A model generated the notes under the pieces. That model searched no databases. It was not told the origin of the DNA and saw only the letters and a program-made list of their open reading frames with translations. The translations under genes and the position numbers were made by a program. From Strongyloides papillosus (lineage: Eukaryota > Nematoda > Chromadorea > Rhabditida > Strongyloididae), in contig SRSI01000046.1 in assembly GCA_005656395.1 (NCBI GenBank), forward strand, positions 62,001 to 126,000: a DNA stretch of 64,000 nt, in the 5' to 3' direction. Numbering within the stretch: the stretch's first letter is position 1; each line of letters begins with the position of its first letter. Below are positions 55,991-64,000 of the stretch, piece by piece.

Positions 55991-58900
55991 ATAAAACTTT
56001 AAAAAACAGAATGGTATTTTCTCAGCTAAGGAATAACTCTAATACCAAATTTTCAGCTCAAGGACAAGCAGAGTTGAATATTTAAATATCTGAAGAGCCT
56101 TATGCGAGCCACCGTATATAAAAAATTAAGTTCATTTGTTATTTGAATTACATTTAAAAAAATTTAAAAAAAATAAAAATTTGTATAATTGTTCTTTCAA
56201 ATCTAATATGACAAAATTTTTTTATAGAAAATAAAATTCCCTAGCTATTGGATTTATAAAACACTAAAAAAGCACATTCAAAAAAAGTATTTAAAAAATA
56301 AAATTTGAAATATTCTTTTATTATTTATGACTACATAAATGGACTTAAAAAAGGCTATTGGGATTAACAAAATACTATTAATTTAACACAAGAGTTTTAT
56401 TTTAAACAAATACACACATTAACATTTTTATTTTCCTTAAACAAAACATTTTTAGATATTTTTTTTTCTAAAATAAAAAGTCAAAAGGTCAATTAAATTT
56501 TTCAAATAGAAAATGAAATGTTTTTTTTCTGAGTAAATAAGGAAACTGTTATGAAATAAATGACAATAAAATTTTAGAAAATATTGATATGTCTAAGTAT
56601 TATAAGATAAAAAAATTATTATCCTTAAATTATTAATCTCCAAGAAGATGACCAATTGTTAGTTTATAAAAGTTTATTATCTTGAAACGTTAGATTATTT
56701 TCATACTCAGTAATATAAAGAATGTTGTACAAAGAAATACCACTTTAAACGATGGTCTATTTTACATGGATATTATTAAAAATAAGTGTTTTTTATATTT
56801 TATATAATTTGACGTAAATAGATAACAATATAAATATTGACGATAAATTAGAATTATAAAATAGCATATTGCACAAAATAACATCTATTTCAAAGTTTAT
56901 AGTATTTCAAAATCAATCTTTTAACAATACAAAATATAAAATAAGTTAAGTGAATCATTCATTCTCTTTTTATGATAATTGATCAGAAGAAGATTTATTT
57001 TATTATTTTTAACTTATTCCCAGAGATAAAAATTTGCAAATATATAATTCTTTTTGAATAAAAATTCCACAATAATTTGTTATATGGTTATGAAATTATT
57101 AGGCGCATATAATGTTACACTTTTGTTGCTAATTCTTATCACACTTTCTTAATTCTTCTATACATGTAAGATTTATTGCATTAAAGTAGAAAAGTTCAAT
57201 TTTAAAATATATTTCAACTATTCCTCACACTTCTTATAATATATTTTAAAATATCATAAAATAATTGTTTCCATTATGAAAACATTTTTTTTAAATAAAA
57301 TATATGATATATATTTGTTTATAAACAAATTCTATATATTTATTTAACTTAAATATGAAAATATTTTATAAATAACAAGTTAAATATTAATTGAAATAAT
57401 TTGTTTGCCTAAATTTTTTAATAAAAAAATCCTTGTTAAAATAATAATTAAAATTTTTATTATAATTAGTAAGAAAACTTAATGAGTGACAAAATTTTCA
57501 ATTCCTTATTTAATAATCCTTCTTTTCATCATACTTTTACAAAACAGTCAATGAAATATTAATTTCTACTTTTTTTTTATCATTTTACGTCAAACATCCA
57601 TAATATTTTTAATAACCAACATTTAATATTGCCTCTATAGATGAATAAAATTATTAGTAATAAAATTATAAATTAATAATTGTATTAAGATATGAATATT
57701 ATTTTATAGATTAAATATATGTTTTTTTTAACGATACACTTAATATTTCTAGAAATAAATTTCTTCATTTTTGATGGTATTAATAAATTTTACAAATGTT
57801 GTCGTCATGTGTTTATATATATATCAATGTCCTTTATTTTCATTCATTAACTTTACCAATATGTATGGGAAAATCTCGAATTAATATAACATAAAAATTA
57901 TCTTTTTATTACTATGTATATATTGCCGTTAAAATTTTTATTTACTTATGCCTTCGTCAAAAGTGCAAAATTTTCTTCCTACCTAGCAGACGTTTTTTAT
58001 TTTAATCATGTGATTTTTAAAAAACATAAATGTCCAACCTCTTTATCTATTTTCTCGTGCTTAACAAAATTTTATATGAAACAACAACGTTATTAAAATA
58101 AGAAGAAATTATAGCGCAATGTTTATTCTATTAATATTGCAATATTATTTTGTTGAAAACTTTCTTATTAAAAGGTGTAGATTGCCGTTCAACTGTTAAG
58201 AAAACTGTTGAAAGACGTTCTATATCTCTTAATTTTAAAGTAAAAAATTTTTTCTCTTTCTATCATAACTAATTCAAAATTAATTTCACTCAATAAAGCT
58301 AAGGTAACTGTTCAATATAAAATTAAAAGAAAATTTTTAGAATGATTTATTCTCCCAAAGAATGAAGACAAATGTTATGGAGTGTATTATCAAATCCAGT
58401 TTGGGCATAAGAATTATTAACAATATGCCTTTTTATGCATAATTTAATCCTTATTATAAATAAACATTATAAAATACGTTGTTATTTTTATCAAAGAAAT
58501 TTCATTCCTAAATAATATTTTATTGAATAATCATTCAAGTCAAATTTGTTTTTAATAAAAGAACTTTAAATATAGCACTTATAATACAAAAAAAATATAT
58601 GTGTGTGAGTGTTTTGGAACTATTATCTATTGTAAAACATATTAATTATTTGTTGATTTTAAATTTAATATTTAAAAGAATAATAGAAACGAACGTCATA
58701 TATATACTCTTCTTTAAATTTTATTTTCTATGCAATAATGAAAAAATAAAAATTTTTGTGACTTGGTGAGAAGTATGTATAATAAACTACTTTCTATGAA
58801 AATGTCTTTTTTTCCTTAAAGATTTAGGATGTTTAAAAAGAATAAATTGAAAATATACTTTCGTAAAGTTATATTCTTGCTCGTTTTTATAATTTTTTTT

Positions 58901-60464
58901 TGGTTTGAAAATATAATTTTATATGATATTTTGTAAAAAAAATTGTTTGAAGACAATATATATATAGTGGATGCAATAAATTATGTACAGTGAATCAACG
59001 AATTTTGACAATATTTTTAAATTATAACTAACAAATACACATAAATTTTTAAAATAAACTGCATGGTGATATAAAAAGTTAAAAAATTATATACATATCC
59101 CAATACGTCATGAAACGGAAAGTATTTTATTGTGGTAGTAAGATATAGTTTGTCTTTTATCACTTGTTGATATTTGTCAAGGAGAAGATAGTTTAAGCAA
59201 GCCAAGTTTGTAGTATGAGTAATAAAGAATCGAGTTAACTTAGATATCTTTATAAGGAGAAATGAAACAAAAGTTATTTATTGGGAGTATGTCTTTCAAG
59301 AATGAATATCCTCATAGAAATACATATATTCTCTTCAAGAATATTAGATTTAGTCTATTCTTTGAATTTCATTAAATTAAAATTTTTTATTTTAATTAAT
59401 CAAACAAAATTTTTAAATATTATTTGCCAATACACTCATATATGTATATAAAAGTGACTATTTATGCATTAATAACTTAAATAAGCAATCTTTCCATCCT
59501 GTTAACAATATAATACAGGAAAGTTATAGAAATGTTTTTATGATTTCCTAATTTTTTCATTTTGTATATTTATATTAAAACTTTTTGTCATTCAGTGTAT
59601 TTATTGAAATATTTACTTAAATAATTTTGAAATTTGTACATAATTTTTTTCCCAAATAAACAATTTTTTCTAATTAAAAATGTACGTTTATGTTTCTGAC
59701 TATTAACATCTATCTTTATATGTGTTTTGATAAAAAAATATATTTTTGTTTTACATAAAATTGGTTTATTTATAAAATATTTTATCACACAAAATTACAT
59801 ATGAAAATTTTTTCAAACGCTATACATTAAAGTTTATTGCTTTATAAAATAGAGAAATGTTTTTTTAAAATCCAATCTACGTATTTTTTATTAATATCAC
59901 TATATAGTTTCATTATAATTTATTTTGTTGCTTAACCACATATTAGAGTTTAACAATCTCATTATGGCTTTAGAGCTCCTTCTTCCAATAATGTTTGAAA
60001 TTGTAAAAATTTTCATTAATGTTCTATTCACATAAATAATAAAATGTATTAATTATAAATTATATGTAAAAAAAATAGTTTAAGGTTTCCAATTAAAAAT
60101 TTTTTCCGCTTCTTATGGTATTACAACTCTTTTTTTGAACATTCTCCTAATCTGATAATATATTTTTATTTTTTCTATAGAAATAGAATTTTATTGAGAT
60201 AAATTTTTTAAATTGTATTCACAATTTTGAAGTGTAAGGCAGCATTGAAGGTATATTATATAACTATATTTTTCTCTTTAAAGACTTTTATATAGATACT
60301 TTCTTTTCCATTTTATAACAGAAATTGTGTAAAAAGCTGTTAGATTTTAATGTTACTTGACATATTTAATATCTTTAGAAATATTATATTATCTTAGAGT
60401 GCCTTCATTATTAAAGAATATTTTTTTTTCACAATTCATTAAGTGTTTTTTAATTTTTAGTTAG
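55991..60464. other. Long AT-rich non-coding stretch
   Basis: I see no ORF above chance length, RNA gene or sharp repeat in these 4.5 kb. It is probably intergenic or upstream of the gene at 60465. A pyrimidine-rich AATTTTTAG lies just before that gene's ATG. Confidence 0.45.
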
Positions 60465-63237
60465 ATGCATAACTCATACTCATTACATTACAACCAGTTG
60501 TCTATATTAAATGAGGATGATGGTAATAAAAATTGTACTATTGACAATGAAATTAAATGTAAAGAATTGCCATATTGTGTAACGTCACAACAAGATTATA
60601 AACCAAACAAAAGTGAGAATTTGCATTTTTTTGAAGAACAACTTATGGGAACTGAAATAGAAGACAATTCTGATGTATATCATCAACAGTATAATAAAGA
60701 TACATTAGAAGGCATTGCTAAACTTCCAAATACAATTATCTCAGAATTTCTAAGGAAATTCAATCAAGATAGGATTCATGTAAGTAATCATATTATTTTT
60801 CCATTGAGTTAAAAAACATTTAATGACATAATTATTTTAGCATTTAAAACAAAAAATGAAGATGAAATGGAAACGAGTTCTGATAGTGATGAAGACTTAT
60901 ATATGCATAAGATTCTAGCACCTTTAAGGAAGTCAAAAACAACACCTGGAATATATAATTCATCCCAAGTTGATGAAAATAACGTAAAAGATAAGAAAGG
61001 CCCGTTATTTTCAGTCTTAAAATCACAAACCACTTTTAATTTTATGGTAAGATAAAGTAATAATTCATAAAAAATTATGAATAACATAGTGGAAAGAAAA
61101 CTTTCTTCTTTTTTACACATAAAATATATAGTCATGAAAAATTTATAGGACAGGTAGTGTATGATATCTGATGTTTCTTGTTATTTTTATTTTTTTCTTA
61201 TCCACTACAACTAAAAAATTGTTATTTCTCTTTATCTATACATTTTTCTCTATAAATATTCATACCATTCAGTAATATTTATTTTAAAATATTAAATTAA
61301 AGTTTATATTTGGGAATAGTAATATTTTCTCACTGTTAGGCATAAATGAGTAAATGTATCATTTTCAGAGAGATACTTTAGAATTTAATTAAAGTAGATT
61401 CATTTTGACAAGTATACTTTATTTACATTAAATTTTTAGAATATATGATCCGAGAAGTATAAAATATTTTTATTTTAAACTTAAAAAATTTCAAATAAGA
61501 CAACAGTTTATTTATCTAATTTTTAGTACATTTCTTTTTAATTAATTTTATATAACATTTTTAGGAGATTCAAAGAAATACAAGTTTAAAAAATGAAAGT
61601 TTTGAAAATAGAGATAGAAAAATATCATTAGAAAGAAAGGGTGATATTGACAATTTTAAAAAATATTGTTGTGATGATAATATATCTACATTTAAAAGTG
61701 ATGCTAGTCATTCAATGTCCATTAAAGAGAAATTAGAAGAAGATATGTATATTATAAAGGAAGAAGAGGTGTATAGACGGGAGGAAGGCGACAAAATTAT
61801 AGAAAATGAAAAATGTATTGAAAAAGTTAGCGAAATTGATGAAATAGTTGATAATAGTAATATTCCTAAGAACAAATACTATCTAGAGTCAAATTCCTCC
61901 CTAAACAATATGAATTTATTTAAAGTTTGGTCGGTTCCAGGAAATATAGACTATTTTGGAGATATTTATAATTATCAAAATACAGTTTCCGTTGCCTTTT
62001 CTAGGTGGTCAGCACCTGAATTGGAAAGCAAGCATAATTATTATAGTACTAATTCATCAATATCATCTAGTGACTATAATAATGATAAAAATTTAAGGCA
62101 AGTTTTTATTATCACAATAATTTACAGGATATTTTTTAGTAAACAGTCAATATTAGATAACAAACTAAATATAAGTTATCATTCTACTTATAAAGATTTA
62201 GATGATGATGAAGATTTACAATTGACAAAATTTGGAGACAATAAATTCTTTAAAAATTTAGATGGAAATAACGTATCATTTGTAAAAAGTGGATTGGTCA
62301 ATTCAGCTTCTGATGGTAATTTAAAGGAAATACAAGAAAGTAATTATAAAAATCCATTTATTGAGGAAAAGTACAATACAGGTAAGATATAAAAGTTAAT
62401 CGTTTTATTGAAACATAAATTTAGACGAAAAACACTTCAAAGAAAGCTCGATGAGACGTGACAAATCACATACATCTCATTTCCCAATCTCTACATCAAT
62501 GATAGGAACATTTGAAAGAAAATTAAATATCTTACAAGAAGTTGATGAGAAATTCTGCTATCAGAATAACTATAATCAAATAGACGACTTTGAGAAGGAA
62601 GATAATTCTATAGAGAATTTAAAAATCTCAAAAGGCTTCAAAATGAATGATAAAATTTTTTACAAGTCAAATAAAATAGCAGAGAATGATTTTTTGGTTA
62701 ATTATAAAGGTCAGGTGAATAATGATTTTGTGGTGGGAAATAATTTAGATCATCAAAATCTTAAAAATGATAATAGTTATGGGTCGTCTAGAAATTTATC
62801 ATTTAATGATATGGAGAAATTAAATCCTTGTATTTCCTATAATATTGAAAATAATTCTAATACTTTGAAAGATGTTCCTCCTCTCCATACTCATTCATCA
62901 TCCATAAATTCTATTTCTACCTCAGTAAAATATGATAATATAAATGGAGATAGACTTATCATGCCACATTCATTATCTTTTTATGGTAAAAATACCATAA
63001 TTCCCAACTCAACACTAAATACACCTACAACAACAACTTCATCTACGGGTGGTGTACGTAAACGTATCCTTCCAAAACGCCCTGATTATATAGATTATGT
63101 ATCAATTGCACCGGAAGAATGTAAGAAATATATTAATTAACTAAAATATATGTTTTTACTTCAGATAATCATCATGCTGCAACAACATCTTGTGCAATGA
63201 GTAATTATAGGATTGAGGATGATCTTATGTATAAAAG
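60465..63237 (+). CDS. Multi-exon gene for an Asn/Asp/Ser-rich protein, unknown function, continues past the window
   Basis: Predicted exons: 60465-60779, 60841-61046, 61565-62381, 62425-63120 and 63165-63237, each bounded by GTAAG-type donors and TTAG/TCAG acceptors. Exons 2-3, 3-4 and 4-5 join in frame (phases 0, 1, 1), and exon 5 ends at a further donor. The junction from exon 1 to exon 2 does not keep frame as drawn (exon 1 ends in phase 0, exon 2 needs one extra base). A shift, an error or another exon is therefore implied. ATG 60465 follows TTTTTAG by four bases, a possible SL acceptor. The protein is acidic, low in complexity, with no signal peptide or membrane segment, and has a basic patch near 63053-63085 (VRKRILPKRPDYIDYVSIAP). 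A 30-nt GC-AG intron at about 62099 is possible. No known domain is recognised. Confidence 0.6.
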
Positions 63238-64000
63238 GTAATTTTGACACCATAATATAAAACTTCTAAAATTTAAAAACAAAAATATATATATTTATAA
63301 AGTTTCGTATAATTTACTATACAACTATATATATTATAAAAATATTTTTTATAAAATACAGAAAAGATTTATTTTACAATTCTATAAGGAACATTTTTAT
63401 AGCTATTTAATTTTCAAGCTATATTTAGGAAGTAAATTTTTGTATTCTTATTTTTTGTAAATATCTATTTTTCTAAATACAAACAAATTTGTTAGAAATT
63501 CTTTACCTTTTTCTCTATATATAAAAAATAAAAGACATATAAAGCTTCCTTTTCTCTTATGAATTGATAAAAGCATTCTTTTTGATGAGTTAACTAACTT
63601 GATAAAATAAATATACAGATAACAGAATTTTTATATTTCAAAAGTTTTGCTTTTTTACATTATTGTAAGTGCTAGATTTATTGATAATATAAATTTTGTA
63701 ATTAAACCAAGAATTTGTTTGTCAAAAGTTTTATCACATCAAAGTATTATAATTATTTTTTAGTTAACTAATCCTTTTCAAAATACAATTGAATACACTC
63801 ATTTAGTTTTCAATTTTACCATTCTAATAAATAAGTATAAAAGAAAATTGTATTGAGAATAAGTGATAGCGCTTTCAATTAGAGTACTTCACCCATCTAC
63901 GTTTCATCATCCTTAAACGAGTGTAGCATAAATATTTAAAAATAATTGAAAATTTTTATATACATTTTTACTAAAATATTATTTAAAACTTCCTTTAAAA
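63238..64000 (+). other. Probable intron, AT-rich
   Basis: It follows a good donor (AAAAG/GTAATT). No further exon is evident before the window ends. Confidence 0.4.

Noticed and set aside
1..64000. tRNA genes, rRNA or CRISPR arrays
   Set aside because: I scanned by eye for T-arm motifs and regularly spaced repeats. No tRNA cloverleaf, rRNA or spaced array was seen; a tRNA model search would be decisive.

Overview
The window is about 64 kb of very AT-rich (roughly 20-25% GC by eye) metazoan DNA. Introns of 37-45 nt, cadherin and MTR4 relics, small secreted proteins resembling nematode transthyretin-like (TTL) proteins, and the mariner/Ty3 load point to a nematode, most likely of the Strongyloides type. 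The species is inference. Almost everything here is repeat, duplicated gene or decayed gene. All identities below were judged by eye.

Layout. 1-0.7 kb: the 5' end of a retroelement gag ORF that runs off the window. 0.9-3.8 kb: MITE-like elements and a broken TTL-like gene (C). 3.8-26.8 kb: a large palindrome with arms of about 7.9 kb (3804-11674 and 13653-26779) around a 1978-bp spacer. Each arm carries, from outside in, a dead mariner, TTL-like gene A, a foldback element, TTL-like gene B and the 5' part of a Helitron-like element. The arms look almost identical, so there are four intact gene copies. The right arm also carries a 5251-bp Ty3/gypsy element with a 4-bp target duplication; the other arm preserves the empty site. 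27.7-28.2 kb: a sixth paralogue (D) that has lost its ATG. 29.6-30.0 kb: a TTAA-flanked piggyBac-like MITE. 30.7-37.1 kb: a second, decayed Ty3/gypsy element, split in its reverse transcriptase by a 1.5-kb TIR element and abutted by a second Helitron-like copy (37.1-39.6 kb). 40.9-41.2 kb: a small secreted peptide gene. 43.6-54.2 kb: two copies of another foldback element and three decayed host genes (an unknown gene, an MTR4-like helicase, a cadherin). Among them lies an island of high GC that reads as the SRP (7SL) RNA gene (about 50.0-50.35 kb). 54.5-60.4 kb: AT-rich non-coding DNA with MITE relics. 60.5-63.2 kb: five exons of an Asn/Asp/Ser-rich gene of unknown function.

How it fits together. 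The TTL-like genes form a cluster of six paralogues, ordered C-A-B-B'-A'-D. The inner four sit in the palindrome and look homogenised, while the two outside it have decayed. This is the pattern expected if arm-to-arm gene conversion preserves genes. The palindrome's outer left edge falls at the terminal base of a mariner, and its inner right edge falls at the 3' end of a Helitron-like element. The Ty3 element in the right arm has a clear -1 frameshift signal at the gag-pol junction (AAAAAAC, 7-nt spacer, 7-bp stem) and an AT-hook between RNase H and integrase.
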